From assembly GCA_031291335.1 (NCBI GenBank), contig JARLJF010000020.1:22103-86102 (forward strand): a stretch of 64,000 nucleotides of DNA, read 5' to 3'. The translations under genes and the position numbers were made by a program. Every line of letters starts with the position of its first letter. Within the stretch, counting starts at the first letter, position 1. A model generated the notes under the pieces. It was not told the DNA's origin. It searched no databases and worked only from the letters and a program-made list of their open reading frames with translations. Source of the DNA: Pandoraea sp. (GTDB lineage: Bacteria; Pseudomonadota; Gammaproteobacteria; Burkholderiales; Burkholderiaceae). Positions 1 to 10,036 of the stretch are shown piece by piece.

Positions 1-2
1 AC

Positions 3-1241
3 GTGCAGCAGGCACGCCGTCAGCCGGGCTCGACCTTCAAGCCTTTCGTCTACGGCGCAGCCTTCGTCAAGGGCCGAAAGCCGGACGACACGATCGTCGA
101 TCAGGCCATTGAGATCCCGCTCGCCGGCGGTGAGATCTGGCGACCGAGCGACGACACCGCGCCGACCAACAAGCCCATGACGTTGCGTGACGCGCTGGCG
201 CAGTCGCGTAACACCGTCACAGCCCAACTGATGCAGGACGTCGGACCGTCGCGTGTGGTGGGCTTGGCCCGCGCGATGGGGGTGCGCGAGAGCAAGCTTG
301 ATCCGGTGCCGTCGCTTGCGCTGGGCACGAGCCCCGTGTCCCTCAAGGAAATGGTCGCCGCCTACGGCACTATCGCGGATGGCGGCGAGTATCGCGAGCC
401 GACGATGGTCACCGAGATCACGAACAGCGAGGGCGATGTGTTGGCGACGTTCTCTCCGGCGCGCCCCGAACGGGCACTCTCCGTGGATGACGACTACACG
501 CTGCTGGACACCATGCGCGGTGTCATCAATCGCGGCACGGGCAATGCGATCCGGACACGCTTCGGTATTCGCGCCGATGTGGCGGGCAAGACAGGTACGA
601 CACAGGACAATGCCGACGGCTGGTTCATCCTCATGCAACCCCAGTTGGTCGCGGGCGCCTGGGTCGGCTTCAACGATAGTCGTATCACGCTGCGCAGCGA
701 CTACTGGGGGCAGGGTGCTCACAGCGCGTTGCCGATCGTCGGCGATGTGTTCTCGCGGGCATTGCGTGCGAAGGTGATCGACGCGAACGCGAAGTTCGAA
801 GCGCCAGACAACCATCATTGGTACAGCGACTGGTGGACGCGCGCCTCGGATTGGGTGACGGGGCTTTTCGCGAAGAAGGCTGAGCCGGAAGCCAAACCGA
901 AGGTGCCGGTGAAGCGCTCGGCAGCGCCCGCACCGACGCCGACACCGCCGGTCGTCTCGACACCCGAGGCGGCGAGTGGCAGCGGCCCGTTGCCGGTTCC
1001 GGTGGCGTCGGCCGTGCTGGCGCAGCCCGAATATGCGGCACCCGCGAGCGCGCCGCGCAGCAACACCATCCCGGGCGTCCCGGGCGAGTGGAACGGACCG
1101 GGCGGTGCTTCGCCGAACGGCGCGCTGTCCCCGTCGTCACCGGGAAGCGGTGGGGCGTCTGTCCAGCCGGTGACGCCGGCCTACCCGCTTTCCACCCAGC
1201 CCACGACGCCAAATCCCGCCTCGCCCGCTGCGGCGCAATAA
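3..1241 (+). CDS. Penicillin-binding protein 1A, C-terminal transpeptidase part (5'-truncated by window edge), with Pro/Ala-rich tail
   Basis: RQPGSTFKPFVY, SRNTVTAQL and GKTGTT motifs of class A PBP transpeptidase; stop TAA at 1241. Confidence 0.9.
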   Translation: MQQARRQPGSTFKPFVYGAAFVKGRKPDDTIVDQAIEIPLAGGEIWRPSDDTAPTNKPMTLRDALAQSRNTVTAQLMQDVGPSRVVGLARAMGVRESKLDPVPSLALGTSPVSLKEMVAAYGTIADGGEYREPTMVTEITNSEGDVLATFSPARPERALSVDDDYTLLDTMRGVINRGTGNAIRTRFGIRADVAGKTGTTQDNADGWFILMQPQLVAGAWVGFNDSRITLRSDYWGQGAHSALPIVGDVFSRALRAKVIDANAKFEAPDNHHWYSDWWTRASDWVTGLFAKKAEPEAKPKVPVKRSAAPAPTPTPPVVSTPEAASGSGPLPVPVASAVLAQPEYAAPASAPRSNTIPGVPGEWNGPGGASPNGALSPSSPGSGGASVQPVTPAYPLSTQPTTPNPASPAAAQ

Positions 1242-1403
1242 ACACTGGCCATCGATGAGGGGAGCGGCCCGGTGTACGCCGGGCGGATTTGCCATAACAG
1301 TTATGCGACATTCTCATGACTGGCCGGTCATGGCTTGCGCTATATTCATGACGATATAGCGGGGGCGGAGGCGTCTGCCGCGACACCGGGGAGGACGCAA
1401 GCC

Positions 1404-2315
1404 ATGTTCATTCGGCAGTTGAGTTATCTCGTGGCGCTTTCGCAGGCGCAGCACTTTCGTCGCGCGGCGGAACTGTGCAACGTGTCGCAGCCGACGCTGT
1501 CCGGTGCGATTCGCAGCATCGAGGAAGAGTTCGGCTTGCCGATCGTGCGACGCGGACGCCGCTTCGAGGGCTTCACCCCGGAAGGCGAGCGTGTGCTCGC
1601 GTGGGCGCGTCAGGTGCTGGCCGATTGCGAGGGACTACGACAGGAGGCGAGCGCGAGCCGCCGCGAAGTCGCCGGTTGTCTGCGCATCGGCGCGATTCCC
1701 ACGGCGCTGCCGCTGGTGCCCCTGCTCACCGACGCCTGCCTGCGCGACTTCCCCGGCATGCGCCACGAGGTCTACACGCTCTCTGCGACGCAGGCATTGC
1801 GTCAGCTCGCCGAACTCGATCTGGACGTTGGGTTGAGCTATCTCGACGATCCCCGGCTGCGGGAATTCGAAACCATCCCCCTGTTCCGCGAACGATATGT
1901 GCTGATCGCACGTGACGAGACCGCATTGGCCGGACGCACGTCGCTCTCGTGGCACGAGGCGGCGAAGCTGCCGTTGTGTCTGCTCACGAGCAACATGCAA
2001 TGCCGTCAGGGTATCGATGCGGCGCTGGCGCGCGCGGGCACGTCTGCGTCGCCGCGCGTGGAGACGGATTCGCTCATGGCGCTGTATGCGCATGTGCGTT
2101 GTGCTGGGCTCTTCAGCATCGTGCCGCACAGCGTGCTGTGTCTCGCGGAGATGCGCGACGAACTGCATGCCGTGCCGTTACAGCCTGCCTTGCATCGCGA
2201 GATCGGTCTGATTCTGCGTGAGCGTCAGCCGCGTCCGCCGCTGCTCGAAGCGGCCGTGGCATCGTTCCGCTCAGTCGATTTGCAGACGAGATTGGACGCG
2301 CTGCTGCCAGCGTAG
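1404..2315 (+). CDS. LysR-family transcriptional regulator
   Basis: MFIRQLSYLVALSQAQHFRRAAELCNVSQPTLSGAIRSIEEEFG N-terminal HTH; ATG at 1404 chosen over the upstream ORF start. Confidence 0.9.
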   Translation: MFIRQLSYLVALSQAQHFRRAAELCNVSQPTLSGAIRSIEEEFGLPIVRRGRRFEGFTPEGERVLAWARQVLADCEGLRQEASASRREVAGCLRIGAIPTALPLVPLLTDACLRDFPGMRHEVYTLSATQALRQLAELDLDVGLSYLDDPRLREFETIPLFRERYVLIARDETALAGRTSLSWHEAAKLPLCLLTSNMQCRQGIDAALARAGTSASPRVETDSLMALYAHVRCAGLFSIVPHSVLCLAEMRDELHAVPLQPALHREIGLILRERQPRPPLLEAAVASFRSVDLQTRLDALLPA

Positions 2316-2630
2316 CTACGCTCGGGCAGCGGCAGGCGAGCCTGGAATGCGGCGCATACGTCGTCTCATTCGCAACGAAACGGCCGCCAAGCACTTCCAG
2401 GAGGTTCACTTCGACGCTTCGATGCTCCGATGCTAATCGGCACCGCGGCGCATCGCGACGCCTGCAACACCACGACGTGACATCACGTGTCGACACCGCT
2501 TGAAAAAAACCTTGACCTGAAGTGGACTTGAGTTGGCAGACTTCATGGCATACGCAAAACCGAGCGGATCACGGGACATCGTGGGGATCGACCGACGTCC
2601 GTTCGGCGCGCACCTTCAAGAGGTTTGCCA

Positions 2631-3485
2631 ATGACCACATCCGTCAATCACGATCAGGCCGCGCTATGGAACGGAGGTTCGGGTAGTGCTTGGGTAGATA
2701 ACCGCGTCACGCTCGATCAGATGTTCACGCCGCTCGCACGATTCCTTGTCGATCGCGCCCGCGAAGTGGCGCAACACGTGCCGTCGGGACGATTGCTGGA
2801 CGTCGGATGCGGCGCCGGCGGCTCGACGCTTGCTCTGGCCACCGCACTCGGCGACCGGTGGCACCTCACCGGCGCCGACATCTCCGCACCGATGATCGCC
2901 GTCGCACGCTCACGCGCCACACATGCGCGGGCACCGGTCGGGTTCATCCGCGCGGACGTGCAGACGCACGCTTTCCCGCCCGCGCGCTTCGACCTCATCG
3001 TCTCGCGACTCGGCGTGATGTTCTTCGACGATCCGGTCGCTGCGTTCGCCAATTTGCGGGCTGCGGCGCGTCCAGGTGCGGTGTTGCATGCGCTTGCATG
3101 GCGCAGTCCCGCCGAGAATTCGTTCATGACGGTTGCCGAGCGCACGGCGGTATCGCTGTTCTCGGGTCTGCCGCGCGTGCCGGGGGCACCAGGGCAATTC
3201 GGTTTCGCGGATCGGGAACGTGTCGCGCAGATACTGAGCGCAAGCGGCTGGGAAGAGGTCACGCTCACGGCCGTGGATTTCGAATGCGCGTTTGCACAAG
3301 CCGATCTGAGTGAGTATGCGTCGCGTCTGGGCCCCGTCGGATTAGCCCTCGCCAGGATGGCGCCGCACGAACGCACGCCCGTGATCGATGCCCTCGTCGA
3401 CGCCTACGCCCCGTTCGTGCATAACGGCGAAGTACGTTTCACCTCCGCATGCTGGCACCTCGCGGCCCGCGTGCCGGCCGTCTGA
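2631..3485 (+). CDS. SAM-dependent class I methyltransferase
   Basis: LLDVGCGAGGSTLALA motif I. Confidence 0.85.
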   Translation: MTTSVNHDQAALWNGGSGSAWVDNRVTLDQMFTPLARFLVDRAREVAQHVPSGRLLDVGCGAGGSTLALATALGDRWHLTGADISAPMIAVARSRATHARAPVGFIRADVQTHAFPPARFDLIVSRLGVMFFDDPVAAFANLRAAARPGAVLHALAWRSPAENSFMTVAERTAVSLFSGLPRVPGAPGQFGFADRERVAQILSASGWEEVTLTAVDFECAFAQADLSEYASRLGPVGLALARMAPHERTPVIDALVDAYAPFVHNGEVRFTSACWHLAARVPAV

Positions 3486-3645
3486 GCCCTCGTCTTGTGC
3501 GTTGATAGGTCTCGCCGATCATGCGATCGGCCGGAACGATTTTCCAAGCGTGTCTGCGGCCCCGATCATTGGCCTCAATGCAGCGACGTTGTCATGCGTC
3601 GCCAACGCAGACATCTTGTAGAAAATCATTCAGGAGCGAGACATC

Positions 3646-4851
3646 ATGGCCAAGATTGTATGTGTGCTGTACGACGACCCGGTCACCGGATACCCGAAAA
3701 CCTACGCCCGCGACGATCTGCCGAAGATCGAATGCTATCCCGATGGCCAGACGCTGCCGACGCCGCGCGCCATCGACTTCCAGCCGGGCGCACTGCTTGG
3801 CAGCGTGTCGGGCGAACTGGGCCTGCGCAAGTATCTCGAATCGAACGGCCACCAACTCGTGGTGACGTCAAGCAAGGACGGCGATAACAGCGTGCTCGAT
3901 CGCGAATTGGCCGACGCCGAAATCGTGATCTCGCAACCGTTCTGGCCCGCTTACATGACGGCCGAGCGCATCAAGCGCGCGAAGAAGCTGAAGATGATCG
4001 TGACCGCCGGTATCGGCTCGGATCACACCGATCTGCAAGCGGCCATGGAGCACGGCATCACGGTCGCAGAAGTCACGTACTGCAACAGCAACAGCGTTGC
4101 CGAACACGTGATGATGACGACGCTCGCCCTCGTGCGTAACTATCTGCCGTCGTACAACTGGGTGCTCAAGGGCGGCTGGAACATCGCCGATTGCGTCGAG
4201 CGTTCGTACGATCTGGAAGGCATGCACGTGGGCACGGTCGCCGCAGGGCGGATCGGTCTGCGAGTGCTGCGCCTGATGAAGCCGTTCGGCACGCATTTGC
4301 ACTACCTCGATCGCCACCGTCTGCCGGAGTCGGTCGAGAAGGAACTGAACCTCACGCACCACACGAGCCTCGAGAGCCTGGCGAAGGCTTGCGACGTGGT
4401 CACGCTGAACTGCCCGTTGCACCCGGAAACGGAGCACATGATCAACGCCGACAGCCTGAAGCACTTCAAGCGCGGCGCGTATCTGATCAACACGGCACGC
4501 GGCAAACTGTGCGATCGCGACGCTGTGGCAGCCGCCCTCGAAAGCGGTCAGCTCGCCGGCTACGGCGGCGACGTGTGGTTCCCGCAACCGGCGCCGGCGG
4601 ATCACCCGTGGCGCAGCATGCCGCACCACGGCATGACGCCGCACATCTCCGGCACGAGCCTCTCGGCACAGACGCGTTACGCCGCCGGTACCCGTGAAAT
4701 TCTGGAGTGCTACTTCGAGAACCGTCCGATCCGCAACGAGTATCTGATCGTGCAGGGCGGCAAGCTCGCCGGTGTTGGCGCCCACTCGTACAGCGCGGGC
4801 AATGCCACGGGCGGCTCGGAAGAAGCGGCTCGCTTCAAGAAATCGGCCTGA
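3646..4851 (+). CDS. NAD-dependent formate dehydrogenase (D-2-hydroxyacid dehydrogenase superfamily)
   Basis: Full-length 401 aa; TAGIGSDHTDLQAA, YCNSNSVAEHVMM, GYGGDVWFPQPAPADHPWR motifs typical of NAD-FDH. Confidence 0.93.
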   Translation: MAKIVCVLYDDPVTGYPKTYARDDLPKIECYPDGQTLPTPRAIDFQPGALLGSVSGELGLRKYLESNGHQLVVTSSKDGDNSVLDRELADAEIVISQPFWPAYMTAERIKRAKKLKMIVTAGIGSDHTDLQAAMEHGITVAEVTYCNSNSVAEHVMMTTLALVRNYLPSYNWVLKGGWNIADCVERSYDLEGMHVGTVAAGRIGLRVLRLMKPFGTHLHYLDRHRLPESVEKELNLTHHTSLESLAKACDVVTLNCPLHPETEHMINADSLKHFKRGAYLINTARGKLCDRDAVAAALESGQLAGYGGDVWFPQPAPADHPWRSMPHHGMTPHISGTSLSAQTRYAAGTREILECYFENRPIRNEYLIVQGGKLAGVGAHSYSAGNATGGSEEAARFKKSA

Positions 4852-4882
4852 CGTCAGCGTCAGTCCTGAAGATTCACCGTAA

Positions 4883-5719
4883 TCAACGCAGTACGGCAAT
4901 GCCCGCCGGGTCGTCGGTCCGACGTCCAGCGGGGCAGTACCTCCTCGTGCATCGTCGCGTTCTCAAGCCGGTCATCATCATCGATGAGCCGGCTTTTTTT
5001 CTCGCTCGAATGCTGTCCGGCTCAGGCAGGACGCTTCGGAATGTCGAGGCCACGAACAACCGCGGGACGCGCTGCACATGCTTGAACCGGGCGAATTCGA
5101 CCAGCTCGCCCGCTTCATAGAAGCCGACGAGGTTTCGGATCCACGGGAACGTGGCGATGTCGGCGATTGTGTACTCGTCGCCCATGATCCATTGGCGGTC
5201 TGCCAGATGCGCGTCGAGTACACCGAGCAGACGCTTCGATTCGTTCACGTAGCGATCACGCGAGCGCTTGTCTTCAAATTCCTTGCCGGCGAACTTGTGG
5301 AAGAAGCCCAACTGGCCGAACATCGGCCCCACGCCGCCCATCTGGAACATCACCCATTGCAGCGTTTCGTAACGCGCGGCCGGATCGGCGGGTAGCAGCT
5401 TGCCGGTCTTCTCGGCGAGATACCAGAGAATCGCGCCCGACTCGAACAGCGGCAGCGGCTTGCCGTCAGGACCGTTCGGATCGAGGATCGCGGGAATCTT
5501 GTTGTTCGGGTTGAGCGAGACAAACTCGGGCGAGAGTTGGTCGTCGGTCTGGAAGCTCACCAAATGCACTTCGTACGGCAGCCCGATTTCTTCGAGCATG
5601 ATCGACACCTTCACGCCGTTGGGCGTGGGCAGCGAATACAGTTGCAGGCGGTCCGGATGCGCAGCAGGCCACTTGCGCGTGATCGGAAACTGGGACAAAT
5701 CGGCGGACTGATCGGACAT
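4883..5719 (-). CDS. Glutathione S-transferase (YfcG/YghU-like), apparent C-terminal frameshift
   Basis: MSDQSADLSQFPITRKWPAAHPDRLQLYSLPTPNGVKVSIMLEEIGLPYEVHLVSF thioredoxin-fold GST start at 5719; C-terminus departs from family pattern near 5072 (see findings). Confidence 0.8.
   Translation of the reverse strand: MSDQSADLSQFPITRKWPAAHPDRLQLYSLPTPNGVKVSIMLEEIGLPYEVHLVSFQTDDQLSPEFVSLNPNNKIPAILDPNGPDGKPLPLFESGAILWYLAEKTGKLLPADPAARYETLQWVMFQMGGVGPMFGQLGFFHKFAGKEFEDKRSRDRYVNESKRLLGVLDAHLADRQWIMGDEYTIADIATFPWIRNLVGFYEAGELVEFARFKHVQRVPRLFVASTFRSVLPEPDSIRARKKAGSSMMMTGLRTRRCTRRYCPAGRRTDDPAGIAVLR
4965..5001 (+). terminator. Rho-independent terminator downstream of formate dehydrogenase
   Basis: AAGCCGG TCATC atcatc GATGA (G) CCGGCTT followed by TTTTT. 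Confidence 0.75.
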
Positions 5720-6128
5720 GGGGATCGACGCATTCTTGATAAGCGGCCAGCAGCGCCGCGGGACAGCCAATATAACGCCAAGCGCAAAGACGTGCTGACG
5801 ATGGTTTCGACGTGGTCTGCGCAATGCACCCGCAGTGGGCGGCCTGACGCAAGCCTCGCTGTTCATGACAGACGTATGGCTGGTTTCGTGAATCTCGCTC
5901 ACGAAATCGTCAAGAATTCTCACCTTGCATGCGTGCGCATCGCCGCCTTAAATAGAAAACCTTCACCGCGCTTGCATGGCACTCCGACGCGTGAAGTCCC
6001 GTCACGATGGCTGGCATAGTCTGCCGCGCTGCCTCCCGTGTCGCGACGTGGCATCCCCCGCCTTCACAGGCGCCACGTCCGGCACCCCTCGTTGTCGTTC
6101 ATCTCGCGCACTGCGCAAGGATCGCACC

Positions 6129-6956
6129 ATGAGCACATTCAAGACGAAGGATGGCACCTCGATTTTCTACAAGGACTGGGGCAAAGGCCGCCCCGTTGTG
6201 TTCTCCCACGGCTGGCCGCTGAGCGCCGATGCCTGGGATGCCCAGATGCTGTTTCTCGTGCAGCAGGGGTATCGCGTGATCGCCCATGACCGTCGCGGGC
6301 ACGGTCGCTCGGATCAACCCGGCACCGGTAACGACATGGATACCTATGCCAGCGATCTATCCGAATTGGTCGAGTCGCTCGGGCTGCAAGAGGCGACGTT
6401 CGTCGGCCACTCGACGGGCGGCGGTGAAGTGGCGCACTATCTCGGCCGTCATGGCACGCGTCGCGCGGCGCAGGCGGTGCTCATCGGCGCGGTGCCGCCC
6501 ATCATGGTCAAGTCAGACAAGAATCCGAATGGCTTGCCCATCGGTGTGTTCGATGAGATTCGCGCGAATGTGGCGGGCAATCGCTCGCAGTTCTATCAGG
6601 ATCTCGCCGTGCCGTTCTACGGCTACAACCGGCCGAATGCCAAGAAGTCGCAGGGTGTGATCGACGCGTTCTGGCTGCAAGGCATGTGGGGCTCGCATCT
6701 GGGCCAGTATCTTTGCGTCAAGGAATTCTCGGAGGTCGACTACACCGAGGATCTGAAGAAGATCGACGTGCCGACGCTCGTGCTGCATGGTGACGATGAC
6801 CAGATCGTGCCCATCGACGATGCGGGCAAACTCAGTGCGCAGATCATCAAGAACGCCACGCTGAAGATCTATCCAGGTGGCGCGCACGGCATGTGTACGG
6901 TTGAAGCCGACAAGGTGAATGCCGATCTGCTCGCGTTCCTGCGCAAGGCGTCGTGA
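6129..6956 (+). CDS. Alpha/beta hydrolase (non-heme chloroperoxidase-like)
   Basis: [40 protein letters not shown]; nucleophile elbow GHSTGGGE. Confidence 0.9.
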   Translation: MSTFKTKDGTSIFYKDWGKGRPVVFSHGWPLSADAWDAQMLFLVQQGYRVIAHDRRGHGRSDQPGTGNDMDTYASDLSELVESLGLQEATFVGHSTGGGEVAHYLGRHGTRRAAQAVLIGAVPPIMVKSDKNPNGLPIGVFDEIRANVAGNRSQFYQDLAVPFYGYNRPNAKKSQGVIDAFWLQGMWGSHLGQYLCVKEFSEVDYTEDLKKIDVPTLVLHGDDDQIVPIDDAGKLSAQIIKNATLKIYPGGAHGMCTVEADKVNADLLAFLRKAS

Positions 6957-6972
6957 GAGGCAGAAGGGCATG

Positions 6973-7003
6973 AAAAAAGGGAGGCGCGTGCCGTCCCTTT
7001 TTT
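6973..7003. terminator. Bidirectional intrinsic terminator between convergent genes
   Basis: Perfect stem AAAAAAGGGA/TCCCTTTTTT with 11-nt loop. Confidence 0.85.
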
Positions 7004-7030
7004 CTGGATATTTCAGGTGAAGAACGACAC

Positions 7031-8230
7031 TCAGGCGTTGCTCAGCACCTTGGCGATGCTGTCGGCCACCACGCCAACGTTCTTCCCATTCAGGCCAGCC
7101 ACGCACATACGGCCCGAGCGGATCAGATAAACGCCGTGCTCTTCACGCAGCACGTCGACTTGCGACGCCGACAGACCCGTGTACGTGAACATGCCGCGCT
7201 GCTCGAGATAACGCGAGAGCATGTTATCGGGCACATGACCGCGCAGGCCGTCGTGAATCGCACCGCGCATGCGCGTGATGCGTTGGCACATCTCGGTGAG
7301 TTCGGCTTCCCACGACTTGCGCAGTTCCGGGGTGCTCAGCACCTTGGCAACGATCTTCGCGCCGTGCGTCGGCGGGTTGCTGTAGTTCGAACGCACCGCG
7401 CTCGTCAGTTGACCCAGCACGCGATCGGCGGCTTCTGCCGATTCGCAGATGACCGACAGGCCGCCGCAACGCTCGCCGTACAGCGAGAAGTTCTTTGAGA
7501 ACGAATTGGCGACGAAGGCCGGCACACCCTGGCGGGCCAGTTCGCGGATCACGAAGGCGTCGGCTTCGATGCCCGAGCCGAAGCCTTGGTACGCCATGTC
7601 CACGAAGGGCAGCAGTTCGCGCTTCTTGAGCACGTCGATCAGTTGCACCCACTGTGCGTCGTTCAGATCGACGCCGGTCGGGTTGTGGCAGCACGCATGC
7701 AGCAGCACAACGCTGCGTGCCGGCAGCTTGTCGATGGCGTCGACCATGGCTTCGAATTGCAGGCCGCCCGTGGCTTCATCGTAATACGGATACGTATTCA
7801 CGGTGAAACCGGCGCGCTCGAAGATGAAGCGATGGTTGTCCCACGTCGGATCGCTCACCCACACTTGCGAGCCGGGGAAGTAACGCTTGATGAAGTCGGC
7901 GCCGACCTTGAGCGCGCCCGAACCGCCAAGCGTCTGCACCGTGGCGATGCTGCCGGCGGTGCGTCCGGGCGAGTCTTCACCGAACACGAGAGCTTGCACG
8001 GCATCGCGATAGTTGGCGAAGCCCGCCATCGGCAGGTACGGCTTCGGACCGACTTCGGCGAGCAGCAGCGCTTCAGCCTGACGCACGGCCTGCATGACCG
8101 GCAGACGCCCGTCTTCGTCGTAATAGATGCCGATGCTCAGGTTGACCTTGTTGGTACGGGGATCCTTCGCGAAATTCTCATTGAGCGACAGGATCGGGTC
8201 ACCGGGGTAGGCATCGATATGTTCGAACAT
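7031..8230 (-). CDS. tyrB: Aromatic amino acid aminotransferase (class I/II)
   Basis: MFEHIDAYPGDPILSLNENFAKDPRTNKVNLSIGIYYDEDGRLPV; NSFSKNFSLYGERCG PLP-lysine region. Confidence 0.9.
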   Translation of the reverse strand: MFEHIDAYPGDPILSLNENFAKDPRTNKVNLSIGIYYDEDGRLPVMQAVRQAEALLLAEVGPKPYLPMAGFANYRDAVQALVFGEDSPGRTAGSIATVQTLGGSGALKVGADFIKRYFPGSQVWVSDPTWDNHRFIFERAGFTVNTYPYYDEATGGLQFEAMVDAIDKLPARSVVLLHACCHNPTGVDLNDAQWVQLIDVLKKRELLPFVDMAYQGFGSGIEADAFVIRELARQGVPAFVANSFSKNFSLYGERCGGLSVICESAEAADRVLGQLTSAVRSNYSNPPTHGAKIVAKVLSTPELRKSWEAELTEMCQRITRMRGAIHDGLRGHVPDNMLSRYLEQRGMFTYTGLSASQVDVLREEHGVYLIRSGRMCVAGLNGKNVGVVADSIAKVLSNA

Positions 8231-8444
8231 GGCAGTTCCTGGAAAACGAAAGAAAGTCGGTGATGCGGGCTGCGCGAGCGGCGGTCCGGCCCGGGTGGCC
8301 CAGGCGGCGCCTGCGACGCTAAACGACCGATGATACCGCTAGTGAGGTATTGCCGGGTATGCCCCGGGCGCATGGCGCCCGGGAGATGCGTCGTTTTCCT
8401 GCGACGGGCCGCTGCCGGCGCCGATAGGCCCGGTTCGGCGCCGC

Positions 8445-9830
8445 TTAGCGTGTTGCGTTGACCGGAACCGGGGCGGCGCTGTTCTTCTGGCGCAGGCGAT
8501 AGCCGATGCCGAGCACCGCCAGCCACACCGGGATCAGGTAGACCGAAATGCGCAGATCCGGGATCAGGAACATTACGACCAGAATGCCGCCGAGGAATGC
8601 CAGACACACGTAGTTCGTGAGCGGGTAGCCGAGGCTCTTGAACAACGTGGTCTCACCTGCGCGCGCCTTGGCGCGGCGGAAGGCCAGATGGATCACGCTG
8701 ATCATCGCCCAGTTGATGATCAGCGCCGACACGACCAGCCCCATCAGCAGCTCGAACGCCTTGCCCGGCATGAAGTAGTTGATCACCACACACAAAGCGG
8801 TCGCGGCTGCCGAGACGCCGAGCGCCGCGAGCGGGATACCCCGGGCATTCACCTTGAGCAGCGCGCGCGGCGCGTTGCCCTGACCGGCCAGACCGTAGAG
8901 CATGCGGCTGTTGCAGTACACGCAACTGTTGTACACGGACAGGGCCGCAGTGAGCACCACGGCGTTGAGCACGTGGGCGACGAAATTGCTGTTCAACTCA
9001 TGGAAGATGAGCACGAACGGGCTGCCGCCGGTCACGACCTTTTCCCACGGATACAGCGAGAGCAGCACGCCGAGGGCGCCGACGTAGAAAATCAGAATGC
9101 GGTAGATGACCTGATTGGTCGCCCGCGGAATGGTGCGCGACGGATTGTCGGCTTCGGCCGCAGTGATGCCGACCAGCTCGAGGCCGCCGAACGAGAACAT
9201 GATGACGGCCATCGCCATGACGAGGCCCGACACGCCGTTCGGGAAGAAGCCGCCGTGCTGCCACAGGTTGGCCACGCTGGCCTCGGGGCCCGCGTTGCCG
9301 GAGAAGAGCAAGTAGCCGCCGAACCCGATCATGCCGACGATGGCGGCGACCTTGATGATGGCGAACCAGAACTCCATCTCACCGTACGACTTCACGCTTG
9401 AGAGGTTGATGGCGTTGATGATGCCGAAGCACACGAGCGCCGAGACCCAGGTGGGAATGGCGGGCCACCAATACTGCACATAGATGCCGACGGCCGAGAG
9501 TTCGGCCATTGAGACCAGGACGTAGAGGACCCAGTAATTCCAGCCCGAGACGAAGCCTGCGAACTGGCCGCAATACTTGTTGGCGAAGTAACTGAATGAG
9601 CCGGCGACCGGTTCGTCGACGACCATTTCACCGAGCTGTCGCATGATGAAAAACGCGACGATGCCCGCGATGGCGTAGCCCAGCAGAACGGATGGGCCAG
9701 CGGTTTTGATGGTTTGAGCGATGCCTAGAAAGAGGCCGGTGCCGATCGCGCCACCCAGCGCGATCAATTGGATGTGACGATTCTTCAGGCCGCGGTGGAG
9801 CGAGCCTTCTTGTGCTGCGTTGCCGGACAT
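8445..9830 (-). CDS. Amino acid permease (APC family, AroP/ProY-like)
   Basis: LHRGLKNRHIQLIALGGAIGTGLFLGIAQTIKTAGPSVLLGYAI. Confidence 0.9.
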   Translation of the reverse strand: MSGNAAQEGSLHRGLKNRHIQLIALGGAIGTGLFLGIAQTIKTAGPSVLLGYAIAGIVAFFIMRQLGEMVVDEPVAGSFSYFANKYCGQFAGFVSGWNYWVLYVLVSMAELSAVGIYVQYWWPAIPTWVSALVCFGIINAINLSSVKSYGEMEFWFAIIKVAAIVGMIGFGGYLLFSGNAGPEASVANLWQHGGFFPNGVSGLVMAMAVIMFSFGGLELVGITAAEADNPSRTIPRATNQVIYRILIFYVGALGVLLSLYPWEKVVTGGSPFVLIFHELNSNFVAHVLNAVVLTAALSVYNSCVYCNSRMLYGLAGQGNAPRALLKVNARGIPLAALGVSAAATALCVVINYFMPGKAFELLMGLVVSALIINWAMISVIHLAFRRAKARAGETTLFKSLGYPLTNYVCLAFLGGILVVMFLIPDLRISVYLIPVWLAVLGIGYRLRQKNSAAPVPVNATR

Positions 9831-10036
9831 GTCTGTTCCTTACCCTACCTTCGTTGCCCCGCGGCGCGCTTCTCTGTCTTCGTTCTGTGAGAACGAATCG
9901 GAATCGTTGAGCCGCCACGGCGCGGCGCTTATGGCGCCGTCGCCGTGTCCTTTGTGATCATCGTTGCGAGCGATGATCGCGAGCCCGGCGCGCACGCTGC
10001 GTACGCTGCGTGTGTCGCCGGGTGTCTCCCCTGGAC

